Assembly: GCF_900114355.1 (NCBI RefSeq)
Contig: NZ_FOSS01000001.1
Coordinates: 442,044-506,043, forward strand
DNA from: Lysobacter sp. cf310
Lineage (GTDB): Bacteria > Pseudomonadota > Gammaproteobacteria > Xanthomonadales > Xanthomonadaceae
Direction: 5' to 3'
DNA length: 64,000 nucleotides
Shown: one piece after another, positions 18,374 through 27,065 of the stretch
Layout of the letters: every line of letters starts with the position of its first letter
How positions within the stretch are numbered: the first letter of the stretch is position 1
Notes under the pieces: generated by a model
What the model was told of the DNA's origin: nothing
Seen by the model: only the letters and a program-made list of their open reading frames with translations
Database searches by the model: none
Translations under genes and position numbers: made by a program

Positions 18374-18823
18374 ATGAACAATCGCTCCACGTGGCTATCG
18401 AGGAACCGCCGCGTCGTCGGCCTGCTGGCCATCAGCGTCGCGCTCGCGGCGGCGGCCTGGTTGGTGCGTACGGACCGGGTCTCGACGGAGGCGCGGATGA
18501 GCCGCGCCGAAGGCACCGTCCTGGCCTTGCGCTCGGAGTGTCGGGCGCGCAGCCGATTCTTGAACAGGGCCGTCTGCGCGCAGTTCCCACTGATTGGTTT
18601 CTACGACCCGTCCGGCGGCGAACATCGTTTCCAATCCACCACAGGCCGAGGCTTTCGTCGCCTGGCGGAAGGTCAATCGGTCGTTGTGCTGTACCTGCGC
18701 GCAGCGCCCGCCCGAACCGCGAAGATCGACGGGTACGGCCTGACGCTGGACGCCATACTGATTCTGCTGGCCGCGGCGGCCTTGGCATTGACCGTGGTCG
18801 CCGCCGCGCTGAAGAAGAGATAA
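18374..18823 (+). CDS. DUF3592-like membrane protein
   Basis: A 149-residue protein with one membrane segment near residues 14-32 (VVGLLAISVALAAAAWLV) and a second at 120-146 before a KKR end. The external loop has the DUF3592-type pattern: a strand with GTVLALRSEC, then FYDPSGGEHRFQSTTG, then a VVVLYLRAAP strand. The family has no known function. The start is the ATG at 18374. A strong hairpin follows the stop, shared with the convergent glycine-zipper gene. Confidence 0.7.
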   Translation: MNNRSTWLSRNRRVVGLLAISVALAAAAWLVRTDRVSTEARMSRAEGTVLALRSECRARSRFLNRAVCAQFPLIGFYDPSGGEHRFQSTTGRGFRRLAEGQSVVVLYLRAAPARTAKIDGYGLTLDAILILLAAAALALTVVAAALKKR

Positions 18824-18828
18824 AAGAT

Positions 18829-18848
18829 GGGCCGGCGTTCGCCGGCCC
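18829..18848. terminator. Bidirectional terminator hairpin
   Basis: Perfect 8-bp arms GGGCCGGC (18829-18836) and GCCGGCCC (18841-18848) enclose a GTTC loop, between two convergent genes. An A-rich run (TAAAAGA) lies upstream, which would give a short U-run on the minus transcript. Confidence 0.7.
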
Positions 18849-18910
18849 TCTCCGATGCGCGGATCGGAACAGTGGAGCGCGTCATCTCGACGCCCACCGT
18901 CCCGACCGCC

Positions 18911-19618
18911 TCACTCCGGACGCACGTCCACGCGCACGCGGATCTTGTCGCCGGGGTGGTAGTTGGTGCGCGTGCGGTAGCTGCGGCCGCCGTACTCGTA
19001 GGTCACGTCGTAGGCGCTGACCGCGCGGTCGTCGCCGCCGTAGCCATTGTTGCCGTAGCCGGTATTCTGGACCGGATCGCAGACGCGCACCGAGCCGACG
19101 CGGTCGCGGCTGCTGTTGCGCTTGCTCTGCTCGTACACGCTGCGGCCGGCCATGCCGCCGACCATCGAGCCGACCGCCGAGGTCGCGTAACGCGCGCTGC
19201 CGCCGCCGACCTGGCTGCCGACCGCGGCGCCGAGGATGCCGCCGATCACGGTGGCCACGGTGCGCCCGGTTTCGGTGCCGGCGGAGCGGCGATAGTTGCC
19301 GTACTGGTCGGTGTAGCCGTCGTCGCGGCGGTAGTTGTCGTCGTAACCGCGATCGTCGTAGCCGTCGTAGGTGCCGCCGCCGTTGACGTAGGTCGGACGC
19401 TCGTAGCAACGCTGAGCGCCGTACTGGCCGCTGTTGTAGGAATCGAACACCGGATCGACGCGCAGCACGCGCGCGTAGTCGACCTGCGAACCCGAAGAGG
19501 CCGGATAGCTGTTCGGGTAGGCCGAACCGTAACCGTTCTGCGGATAGGACTGCGCCGAGGCGACGCCGGTGGCGGCGGCGAGGACCAGGCTAAGGGCGGT
19601 AACGGACAGGCGCTTCAT
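18911..19618 (-). CDS. Glycine-zipper 2TM envelope protein
   Basis: A 235-residue protein with signal peptide MKRLSVTALSLVLAAATGVASA and a glycine-zipper segment (VATVIGGILGAAVGSQVGGG, then VGSMVGGMAGRSVY) of the Rickettsia 17-kDa antigen/SlyB type. A long Tyr/Asp/Gly/Asn-rich linker precedes it, and a small beta domain (VTYEYGGRSYRTRT) follows it. Such proteins sit in the outer membrane or periplasm, with a structural role generally assumed. The start at 19618 was chosen for its signal peptide; the open frame begins 12 codons earlier. There is no lipobox. Confidence 0.85.
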   Translation of the reverse strand: MKRLSVTALSLVLAAATGVASAQSYPQNGYGSAYPNSYPASSGSQVDYARVLRVDPVFDSYNSGQYGAQRCYERPTYVNGGGTYDGYDDRGYDDNYRRDDGYTDQYGNYRRSAGTETGRTVATVIGGILGAAVGSQVGGGSARYATSAVGSMVGGMAGRSVYEQSKRNSSRDRVGSVRVCDPVQNTGYGNNGYGGDDRAVSAYDVTYEYGGRSYRTRTNYHPGDKIRVRVDVRPE

Positions 19619-19720
19619 GTCGGGCTCCACACGCCGGGATGGCGTGGATCGCATCGTCGGGTCGGCGCGGTCAACGCTGGCTGAATCCGGCCGTGGTTTC
19701 GGTGCCGGCCCTGGCGGCGT

Positions 19721-20416
19721 TTACCTGGCCGACAGCCAGTCGGCGACGCGGCCGGCCAATTCGGACGCGCCGCGCCCCAGCAGAGGGCCGACGTGGCTGG
19801 GCGATGGCGCCTGCAGGCAGTCGGCGCCCCAGGCCGCGGCCAGCTCGGCGGTGAGCTCGGGCGGCACGTCTTCGTCTTGCGCGGACGCCACGCACAAGGT
19901 CGCGCAGACCGGCGCGGCGACCGCGATCCCGTCCTGGGCGGCGCGCAGCACCGCGCCGGACTCGTCGCGCCAGCGCCGGTAGGCGTAGAGCGCGGCGGCT
20001 TCGTCGGCGTCGGGCAGCGCGCGCCGGGTCGAGGCCAGGCGCGCGTCGCGATGCCAAGGCACGATCGGCGGCCATGCGCGCGCAGGCAGGCGCGCCGCCC
20101 ATGGCGCGGGCGGCAACGGATTGATCAGCACCAGCGCGTCGGCGGCGTCGGCGCAGGGCAAGGCGAGCAGGCCGCCCAGGCTGGCGCCGATCAGCGCACG
20201 CGGCCGCGGCAGGCGTTCGAACACCGCGCGCACCTGCACCACGTAATCGTCGAAGCCGGTGGCGGCCAGGCCGGCGTCGGCGGCGTGCAGCTCGAGCGCT
20301 TGCGCGGCCAGGCCGCGAGCGCGCAGGACCTCGCACCACCGGCTCCATTCCCAGGCGCCGCCGCCTGCGCCGTGAACCAGCAGCAGGTGGCGGATGGGCG
20401 CACGCGCCGCCATCAA
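19721..20416 (-). CDS. Alpha/beta hydrolase
   Basis: A 231-residue hydrolase without a signal peptide. The oxyanion motif is LVHGAGGGAWEW, the nucleophile elbow is GASLGG, and the acid and base lie around SAQDEDV and SPSHVG. The substrate is unknown; it resembles small esterase/lipase-like members. It lies 37 bp downstream of osmC on the same strand and is probably co-transcribed with it. Confidence 0.85.
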   Translation of the reverse strand: MMAARAPIRHLLLVHGAGGGAWEWSRWCEVLRARGLAAQALELHAADAGLAATGFDDYVVQVRAVFERLPRPRALIGASLGGLLALPCADAADALVLINPLPPAPWAARLPARAWPPIVPWHRDARLASTRRALPDADEAAALYAYRRWRDESGAVLRAAQDGIAVAAPVCATLCVASAQDEDVPPELTAELAAAWGADCLQAPSPSHVGPLLGRGASELAGRVADWLSAR

Positions 20417-20453
20417 CGCGGGCCGCGCATCGGCGGGCGTCGCACGCGCGGCC

Positions 20454-20882
20454 TCAAGCCAGCGTCGCCTCCAGGCTGATCGGCACCGCGCTCAAGGCCT
20501 TCGACACCGGGCAGTTGGCCTTGGCATCCTCGGCGATGGCCTGGAACTTGGCGGCGTCGATGCCGGGCACGTCGGCGCTGACCTTGAGCCGGATCTGCGA
20601 GAAATTCGGGCCGCCTTCCATCGACAGATCGACCTCGGCGCGGGTGTCCAGGCGCGCCGGCGGATGTCCGGCCTCGGTCAGCTTGGCCGACAGCGCCATG
20701 GTGAAGCAGCCCGCGTGCGCGGCCGCGATCAGCTCTTCCGGGTTGGTGCCCTTCTCGTCGCCGAAGCGGGTGTTGAAGGCGTAGCGGGTGTTGTCCAGCA
20801 CGCCGCTCTGGCTGCTCAGACGGCCCTGCCCGCTTTTGAGATCGCCTTCCCAATGTGCGGTGGCGTGACGCGAGATGCCCAT
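20454..20882 (-). CDS. osmC: OsmC-family peroxiredoxin
   Basis: A 142-residue thiol peroxidase that reduces organic hydroperoxides. The two redox cysteines are C59 (in AAAHAGCFTMAL) and C124 (in ANCPVSKAL), with the conserved glutamate in NPEELIAAAHA. The N-terminal ATAHWEGDLKSGQG is typical of OsmC rather than Ohr. It is cytoplasmic, expected to be induced by osmotic or oxidative stress, and followed by an alpha/beta hydrolase. Confidence 0.93.
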   Translation of the reverse strand: MGISRHATAHWEGDLKSGQGRLSSQSGVLDNTRYAFNTRFGDEKGTNPEELIAAAHAGCFTMALSAKLTEAGHPPARLDTRAEVDLSMEGGPNFSQIRLKVSADVPGIDAAKFQAIAEDAKANCPVSKALSAVPISLEATLA

Positions 20883-21352
20883 GTGTCGACTCCGGTGGAA
20901 TGAGGGGCGGTCAGGGTAACCGTGGGGGTGTTAGTTCTGTATTGCGGCTAAGAGCACCCCTACCCCCTCAACAAAGGGGGAACAGCAAGCAGCGAAGCGG
21001 GGAGACTGACCTGCCTCGCAAAGGCCTGGTCCTTCCGCCTGCCAAGGGCTGGTCTTCCCCCTTTGGAGAAGGGTGAGGGCGCGCGGCCTACGAACCGCAG
21101 GTTCGTGCGCGACTGAACGCCAGCGGGCTGTGCCCGCTGGCCGGACGGACTGAGGGAGATTTGCTTTCACGCCCCATGTTGCAACGCAACCCAAGCCGGG
21201 CTTGACCCGCCCCCTCGCCTGCGGGAGTCTTGATTCCCGGCCCCCCGAATGCCGGCACCCGCCATGACCGCCCGCCGAGCGCTCCACGCTCGGGCGCGCA
21301 GCGCGGACAGCCATGACGGCCTTCCCACCCTCACCCAGGGAGAAGTCCGCTC
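20883..21352. repeat. 470-bp intergenic region with palindromic repeats
   Basis: No gene is visible. The region carries diverged copies of the CCCCCTTT/AAAGGGGG repeat (20950-20985 and 21055-21075). It also holds a hairpin with arms CGAACC/GGTTCG (21091-21105) and one with arms CCAGCGGGC/GCCCGCTGG (21120-21140). A GGGAGATTTGC end at 21154-21165 matches the ends of the copies at 9.6 kb and 52.1 kb. The 5' region of the EF-G gene lies in the last part. Confidence 0.55.
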
Positions 21353-23413
21353 ATGTCCTACAGCACTCAATCCATCCGCAACGTGGCCTTGGCAGGCCAC
21401 CCCGGCGCCGGCAAAACAACGCTCTTCGAAGCCCTGCTGCAGGCCGGCGGCGCACTCCAGACGGCAGGCAGCATCGAACGCGGCAGCACCGTCTCCGACT
21501 TCGATCCGATCGAGAAACAGCGCGGCCATTCGCTGGACGCCGCCATCGCCAGCACCGATCACGCGGGCATCCACGTCAACCTGATCGACACCCCCGGCTA
21601 TCCCGACTTCCGCGGCCCGACCCTGTCGGCGCTGGCGGCGGTGGAGACGGTCGCGATCGTGGTCGACGCCGATACCGGGGTCGAGTACGGCACCCGCCGC
21701 ATGATGGAGCACGCCAAGGCGCGCAATCTCTGCCGGGTGCTGGTGGTCAACAAGATCGACCACGAGGGCGCCGACGCGGCGCGCGTGCTCGAGGACCTGC
21801 GCGAGAGCTTCGGCCCCGAATGCCTGCCCCTGAACCTGTCCGCCGACCGCGGCCAGCGCGTGGTCGACTGCTACGCCGCCTCCGCGGCCGGCAGCGCCGA
21901 GGCCAGCGACCTGGGCAGCGTCGGCGACTGGCATCAGAAGATCATCGACCAGGTGGTGGAGATCAACGAGACCGTGATGGAGCACTACCTGGACCTGGGC
22001 GAAAGCGGCTTGAGCGGCGCGGAGCTGCACGACGCCTTCGAGCAGTGCCTGCGCGAAGGCCATCTGGTGCCGGTGCTGTTCTGTTCGGCGCGCAGCGGGG
22101 TCGGGGTCAAGGAACTGCTGGATGCGGCCGAGGCGCTGTTCCCGAATCCGGCCGAAGCCAATCCGCCGCCGTTCGTGAAGGGCGTGGGCGAGGACGCGCA
22201 GCCGATCGTGGCCGCGCCCGATCCCAAGGCGCACGTGATCGCCGACGTGTTCAAGATCGTCAACGACCCCTTCGTCGGCAAGCTCGGCGTGTTCCGCGTC
22301 TATCAGGGCACGCTCAAGCGCGACACCCAGCTGTTCGTCGACGACGGCAAGAAGCCGTTCAAGGTCGGGCATCTGTTCAAGCTCAAGGGCAAGGACCATG
22401 TCGAGATCGAGCAGGCGATCCCCGGCGACATCGCCGCGGTGGCCAAGGTCGACGAGCTGCATTTCGACGCGGTGCTGCACGACAGCCACGACGAGGACCA
22501 GATCCACCTGGCGCCGTTGAACTTCCCCAAGCCCATGTTCGGCCTGGCGGTGGAAGCGGCCAGCAAGGGCCAGGAGCAGAAGCTGGCGACCTCGCTGCAC
22601 AAGCTGTCGGAAGAGGATCCCTGCTTCCACGTCGAGCACGAGACCGAAACCAACGAAACCGTGATACGCGGCCTGTCCGACCTGCACCTGCGCATCAACA
22701 TCGATCGCCTGAAGGACAAATACGGCGTGGAAGTGAAGTCGCGCCCGCCGCGCATCGCCTACCGCGAAACCGTCAGCGGCAAGGCCGAGGGCCATCACCG
22801 CCACAAGAAGCAGACCGGCGGCGCCGGCCAGTTCGGCGAGGTGTTTCTGCGCGTCGAACCGCTGCCGCGCGGCGGCGGCTTCGAGTTCGTCGACGAGGTC
22901 AAGGGCGGCACCATCCCCGGCCAGTTCCTGCCGGCAGTGGAGAAAGGCGTGCGCCAGGTGCTGCATCAGGGCGCGCTGGCCGGCTATCCGATGCAGGACG
23001 TGCGCGTGATCGTCTACGACGGCAAGCACCATCCGGTCGACAGCAAGGAGGTCGCGTTCGTGGCCGCCGGCAAGAAGGCCTTCCTGGACGCGATCAGCAA
23101 AGCCCGCCCGCAGGTGCTGGAGCCCATCGTCGACCTCGAGGTCAACGCGCCCGAGCAGCACATGGGCGACATCAGCGGCGGCCTGGCCAGCAAGCGCGCG
23201 CGCATCAACGGCACCGACGCCGCGCGCGGCCAGGAGATCATCGTCAAGGCGCAGGTGCCGCTGTCGGAGCTGGAAGGCTATGCGGCCGAACTGAAATCGG
23301 TGACCGCCGGGCGCGGACGCTACTCGCTGGATTTCAGCCACTACGAGCCGGTACCGGCGAACGTGCAACAGAAGCTGGTCGAGGCCTTCAAGCCGCGGGC
23401 CGAGGAGGACTGA
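21353..23413 (+). CDS. EF-G-like translation GTPase paralogue
   Basis: A 686-residue EF-G-type protein: GTPase domain (GHPGAGKTT, residues 15-23; NKID at 132-135), domain II, and C-terminal domains including HHRHKKQTGGAGQFGEV. It is not next to rpsL/rpsG/tuf, and the G3 motif reads DTPGYPDF where canonical EF-G has DTPGHVDF, so the catalytic histidine is a tyrosine (Y83). This resembles the EF-G2 group of paralogues, whose role in the cell is uncertain. It probably binds ribosomes, but should not be taken as the housekeeping translocase. It stands as a single gene with a 470-bp leader region. Confidence 0.88.
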   Translation: MSYSTQSIRNVALAGHPGAGKTTLFEALLQAGGALQTAGSIERGSTVSDFDPIEKQRGHSLDAAIASTDHAGIHVNLIDTPGYPDFRGPTLSALAAVETVAIVVDADTGVEYGTRRMMEHAKARNLCRVLVVNKIDHEGADAARVLEDLRESFGPECLPLNLSADRGQRVVDCYAASAAGSAEASDLGSVGDWHQKIIDQVVEINETVMEHYLDLGESGLSGAELHDAFEQCLREGHLVPVLFCSARSGVGVKELLDAAEALFPNPAEANPPPFVKGVGEDAQPIVAAPDPKAHVIADVFKIVNDPFVGKLGVFRVYQGTLKRDTQLFVDDGKKPFKVGHLFKLKGKDHVEIEQAIPGDIAAVAKVDELHFDAVLHDSHDEDQIHLAPLNFPKPMFGLAVEAASKGQEQKLATSLHKLSEEDPCFHVEHETETNETVIRGLSDLHLRINIDRLKDKYGVEVKSRPPRIAYRETVSGKAEGHHRHKKQTGGAGQFGEVFLRVEPLPRGGGFEFVDEVKGGTIPGQFLPAVEKGVRQVLHQGALAGYPMQDVRVIVYDGKHHPVDSKEVAFVAAGKKAFLDAISKARPQVLEPIVDLEVNAPEQHMGDISGGLASKRARINGTDAARGQEIIVKAQVPLSELEGYAAELKSVTAGRGRYSLDFSHYEPVPANVQQKLVEAFKPRAEED

Positions 23414-23525
23414 GCGCGCGTTCCCCCTGGCGCTCCCGCGCGCTGGCGCGGGAGCCTTGCGATGTCCACAATCTTCGCAGGCCGCGCCGCTTCGGGCGCG
23501 GCCTTTCCCCCAGCCGAGCCTGCGC

Positions 23526-24779
23526 ATGAAGCCCGAGAACCCCGCCGCGGCGGTCGATCCAGAGCTCGAAAAGACCTTGGACACGGCTTTGTCCGTGACC
23601 GCGCACCCGGTCGAGGCGGTGATCGCGCTCGCGCTGGTGGTCGCGGCGCTGCTGCTGTCCCACTACCTGAAACAGCGCCTGCGCCCGCGCCTGAGCGACC
23701 GGCCGCGCCTGCGCATCCTGCTGGACTATCTGTTCACGCCCACGCTGGCGCTGTTGCTGCTGGCCATCCCCGGGCCGCTGGGCATCGTCAACGAATTCGG
23801 CCGCGCCGCGATCTCGCTGGTGTTCCTGGCCCTGGGCGTATTCGTGCTGGTGCGCATCCCCGGCGCCCTGGTCGAGTTGCTGTTCCGGCCGACGCCCCTG
23901 CTCAAGGTCCTGATGCGGGTGGCCACGGTGCTGGCCTGGGCCATGACCATGCTGGCGGTGTTCGGTGCGCGCTACCCGCTGGTCGCCAAGCTGTTCGCCT
24001 CCAAGCTCACGCTGGGCAACATCACGCTGAGCACCGAGGACGTGGTCAGCGGCCTGGTGGTCGGCGTGATCATCGTGATCGTTTCGTACTGGGCCACGCG
24101 GACCCTGGATAAGGCCATCCAGCGCAGCCCGCACCTGGCGCCCAATCACATCCTGGCGCTGTCGCGCATCGCCGGCGTGCTGGTGTGGCTGGTCGCGCTG
24201 ATGCTGATCTTCAGCGCCAGCGGCATCAACCTGGCCGCGCTGGCCGCCTTCGGCGGCGCGCTCGGCATCGGCCTGGGCCTGGGCCTGCAGAAGCTGGCGG
24301 CCAGCTACGTCAGCGGCCTGATCGTGCTGTTCGAGCAGTCGGTGCGGGTCGGCGACAACGTCTCGGTGGGCGGCGTGACCGGCAAGGTCACGCGCATGAC
24401 CGTGCGCTATACGGTGATCCGCACCCGCGAAGGCCTGGAAGCGATCGTTCCCAACGACACCCTGACCGGCAACACCATCCTCAATCAGTCGTGGTCGGAC
24501 CGCAACGTGCGCCTGACCTCGACCCTGCTGGTCAAGGGCGATACCGACACCGTGGCCGCGCGCACCATTTTCCTGCGCGCGGTCGCCGCCCAGCCGCGCG
24601 TGCTGCGTACGCCCGAACCCGGGGTCTACGTCAGTACGGTCACCGACAAGGGCATCGTGCTGGAAGCGCAGCTGTGGATCGCCGACATCGAGAACGGCCA
24701 GCATGCCCTGCTGTCGGACATCTACGACGCCACCCTGGCCGAGTTCCGCGCCCAGGGCATCGAACTGGCGGTGCCCTAG
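23526..24779 (+). CDS. MscS-family mechanosensitive channel
   Basis: A 417-residue inner-membrane protein with about five hydrophobic segments between residues 25 and 240. The pore-lining and beta-domain signature of MscS follows: GGALGIGLGLGLQKLAAS, then FEQSVRVGDNVSVG and EAIVPNDTL. The family releases solutes during hypo-osmotic shock. The ATG at 23526 gives a hydrophilic N-terminus ahead of the first helix, and an in-frame extension upstream is not membrane-like. It lies 112 bp after the EF-G paralogue. Confidence 0.92.
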   Translation: MKPENPAAAVDPELEKTLDTALSVTAHPVEAVIALALVVAALLLSHYLKQRLRPRLSDRPRLRILLDYLFTPTLALLLLAIPGPLGIVNEFGRAAISLVFLALGVFVLVRIPGALVELLFRPTPLLKVLMRVATVLAWAMTMLAVFGARYPLVAKLFASKLTLGNITLSTEDVVSGLVVGVIIVIVSYWATRTLDKAIQRSPHLAPNHILALSRIAGVLVWLVALMLIFSASGINLAALAAFGGALGIGLGLGLQKLAASYVSGLIVLFEQSVRVGDNVSVGGVTGKVTRMTVRYTVIRTREGLEAIVPNDTLTGNTILNQSWSDRNVRLTSTLLVKGDTDTVAARTIFLRAVAAQPRVLRTPEPGVYVSTVTDKGIVLEAQLWIADIENGQHALLSDIYDATLAEFRAQGIELAVP

Positions 24780-24820
24780 GCGGCCGGCGCACAGGCCGGT
24801 TCCAGGAGTAGGATGAAGCC

Positions 24821-25207
24821 GTGAGCGACACCACGATCCCGCGCTTCTTCTGGACCTTCCCGATGCGGCTGGTGCGCGAAGCGCGCCTGGACGAAGTGCT
24901 GGCCGAGGACGAACGCCTGCGCATCCTGTTCCTGTGGGGCAAGGACTGTCCGAACTGCGACATCGCCAAGGGCCAGATCCTACTCACGCCCGAACGTTTC
25001 CGTTGGCCGGACGTCGACTGGCTGCACGACAACGTCTACGAAGACCCGCAGATGGGCACGCGCTTCGGCCTGCACGGCATCCCCGCCTTCCTGGTGTTCC
25101 GCGGCGCCAGGAAACTGGGACGCATCGGCCAGTGGCCCGGCCCCGACGCCTTCGTCGCGGCGATCGAAAAGCAGCGCGCGGCCGAAGCCAGCGCGGCCAC
25201 CGGCTAA
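24821..25207 (+). CDS. Thioredoxin-family protein
   Basis: A 128-residue cytoplasmic thioredoxin-fold protein with a CPNC active site (C43, C46) and the cis-proline loop GIPAF. The start is GTG at 24821, with AGGAG about 12 nt upstream. Its 41-bp distance from the MscS gene suggests co-transcription. The redox partner is unknown. Confidence 0.85.
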   Translation: MSDTTIPRFFWTFPMRLVREARLDEVLAEDERLRILFLWGKDCPNCDIAKGQILLTPERFRWPDVDWLHDNVYEDPQMGTRFGLHGIPAFLVFRGARKLGRIGQWPGPDAFVAAIEKQRAAEASAATG

Positions 25208-25232
25208 GCATTCGCTTGGGGCACTCGCTTTG

Positions 25233-25331
25233 GGGTAGGAGCGGCGTAAGCCGCGACCAGCCACCATACGAGCCGGCGCAGATTCGGTAGCAGGCGTAGT
25301 TTCGCGGTCGCGGCTTACGCCGCTCCTACCC
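25233..25331. repeat. REPIN-like element with perfect 26-bp inverted arms
   Basis: The left arm (25233-25258, beginning GGGTAGGAGCGGCG) and right arm (25306-25331, ending CGCCGCTCCTACCC) are exact reverse complements over 26 bases, with a 47-nt spacer. Each arm itself contains the smaller palindrome GCGGC..GCCGC. Imperfect relatives lie at 26903-26979, 36256-36376 and around 55752-55780. This fits paired REP sequences spread by a RAYT transposase elsewhere in the genome (inference). Confidence 0.85.
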
Positions 25332-25448
25332 AAGGCTAGGCGTACGGCGCGTGCAACGCTGAGTCCCGCGCCGGACCGCGGGCGCGCACTTGGCGCGCGC
25401 GCATACGCGGCGCAGACTGCGGATTCCGCCCCCCGCAACCCCGCCGCC

Positions 25449-26078
25449 ATGTTCGATACCGCCACCCTCGCCGCCTATCTGGTCGCCGCCGCCGTACTGG
25501 TGCTGATCCCGGGCCCGGGCACGGCCTGGATCCTGACCCAGGCAGCGTCCGGCGGCACCGCGCGCGGCGTGCGCGCCGCGTTCGGGCTGGAAACCGCCAC
25601 CCTGATCCACGCCCTGGCCGCGAGCCTGGGCCTGTCGGCGCTGCTGGCGACCTCGGCGATGGCCTTCGAGGTACTCAAGTACGCCGGCGCCGCCTACCTG
25701 ATCTGGTTGGGCATCAAGGCCTGGCGCGCGCCGGCGGACACCGCGCCCGCCGCGGCCAGCGACGCGCCGGCCGCGGCCGAGCCCAACATCTACCTGCGCT
25801 CGGTGATCACCGGCGTGCTCAATCCCAAGGTCGCGCTGTTCTTCCTGGCCTTCCTGCCGCAGTTCGTGCACCCCGAGCGCGGCTACGTCTGGCTGCAGTT
25901 CCTGGTGTTGGGCGCGCTGCTGTCGCTGATCGGCTTCTGCCACAGTCTGATGCTGAGCGTCGCGGTCGGCCGCCTCGGCCGACGCTACTCCACCGGCGCC
26001 GGGCGCTGGAAACAGCGCGTGACCGGCAGCGTGTTCATCGCCCTGGGCCTGCGCCTGGCGGTGCAGCAACGCGGCTGA
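25449..26078 (+). CDS. LysE/RhtB-family amino-acid exporter
   Basis: A 209-residue inner-membrane protein with about six hydrophobic helices. The family signature near the N-terminus is VLIPGPGTAWILTQAA; ITGVLNPKVALFFLAFLPQFV is the other well-conserved segment. Members export basic or neutral amino acids or homoserine lactones; the substrate cannot be read here. An Ala/Pro-rich cytoplasmic loop (residues 95-112) replaces the usual short linker. It stands alone between two palindromic repeats. Confidence 0.9.
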   Translation: MFDTATLAAYLVAAAVLVLIPGPGTAWILTQAASGGTARGVRAAFGLETATLIHALAASLGLSALLATSAMAFEVLKYAGAAYLIWLGIKAWRAPADTAPAAASDAPAAAEPNIYLRSVITGVLNPKVALFFLAFLPQFVHPERGYVWLQFLVLGALLSLIGFCHSLMLSVAVGRLGRRYSTGAGRWKQRVTGSVFIALGLRLAVQQRG

Positions 26079-26176
26079 GGTGAACCGCGCCGCGCCGGCC
26101 GCCGTCGACGCGCTTGAAGCCCGCATCCTCCGCCCTCAGGTCGTTGATTCACGACCTCAATGACGGAGTTGCGCGC

Positions 26177-26887
26177 ATGAAGACCCAGGGCTTGCTCGAC
26201 CAGCTGCTGAAGACCGCCCAGAGCAGCCTCGGCGGCGGCGGGCTCGAGAGTCTGCTGGGCGGCGGCAAAGCGCCGGCGCGTTACGAGGGCAAGGAAGAAA
26301 AGCGCGGCCTGTTGAATGCGGATTTCGGCAAGGGCGCGCTCGCCGGCGGCGCCCTCGGCCTGCTGCTGGGCAACAAGAAGATGCGCAAGATGGGCGGCAA
26401 GCTGGCCCTGTACGGCGGCGTGGCCGCGGTTGGCGTGCTGGCCTACAAAGCCTACGGCGAATACCGCAAGCAACAGGACGGCAGCAGCGCCGAACCGCAG
26501 ACGGTGGACCGTCTGCCGCCGCCGCAGGCCGAGCTGCACAGTCAGGCCATCCTCCAGGCCCTGGTCGCCGCGGCCAAGGCCGACGGCCACATCGACGCGC
26601 GCGAACGCGAAGTGATCGAAGGTGAGTTCACCCGCATCGACAACGACCCCGGCCTGCGCCAGTGGCTGCACGCCGAGCTCGAAAAGCCGCTGGACCCGGC
26701 CGAAGTCGCGCGCGCCGCCAGCACGCCGGAGATGGCCTCGGAAATGTACCTGGCCAGCCTGCTCGCGGCCGACGAGCAGAGCTTCATGGAACGCGCCTAC
26801 CTGGACGAGCTGGCGCGCCAGCTCAAGATCGACGACGCCCTCAAGGCGCGCCTGGAAGCGCAGCTGCAGGACGCACGCGAGAGCTAA
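26177..26887 (+). CDS. DUF533 / TerB-like protein
   Basis: A 236-residue protein. The Gly/Leu-rich N-terminus (LLDQLLKTAQSSLGGGG), a hydrophobic stretch near 55-95 (GALAGGALGLLLGN, LALYGGVAAVGVLAY) and an acidic helical C-terminal half (LHSQAILQALVAAAKADGHI) match DUF533, whose C-terminal half is TerB-like. TerB-like domains occur in stress and tellurite systems; function is unknown. The start is the ATG at 26177, since the open frame upstream lacks family features. Confidence 0.8.
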   Translation: MKTQGLLDQLLKTAQSSLGGGGLESLLGGGKAPARYEGKEEKRGLLNADFGKGALAGGALGLLLGNKKMRKMGGKLALYGGVAAVGVLAYKAYGEYRKQQDGSSAEPQTVDRLPPPQAELHSQAILQALVAAAKADGHIDAREREVIEGEFTRIDNDPGLRQWLHAELEKPLDPAEVARAASTPEMASEMYLASLLAADEQSFMERAYLDELARQLKIDDALKARLEAQLQDARES

Positions 26888-26902
26888 GCCCCGAGAACCC
26901 TG

Positions 26903-26979
26903 GGGTAGGAGCGGCGCAAGCCGCGACCGAGCGCCCGCGTCGCCAAAGCAAGCGGCGCCGGCTTGCGCGGCTCCTACCC
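26903..26979. repeat. REPIN-like element, imperfect arms
   Basis: The left arm (26903-26928) differs by one base from that of the 25233 element. The right arm (best match 26961-26979) is complementary to it with several mismatches. It lies 15 bp after the DUF533 stop codon, where it could protect or end the transcript. Confidence 0.75.
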
Positions 26980-27065
26980 GGGGGTGGGGATGGGCCACGC
27001 CTCCCCCCTGTGTCGCCGTTCATGCGGTCCGGGTATCGTGCGCGCATCGCCCACGGAACCTGCCG

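Noticed and set aside
21167-23584. 805-codon open frame antisense to the EF-G gene
   Set aside because: Typical antisense frame of high-G+C coding DNA; the plus-strand frame has clear GTPase motifs.
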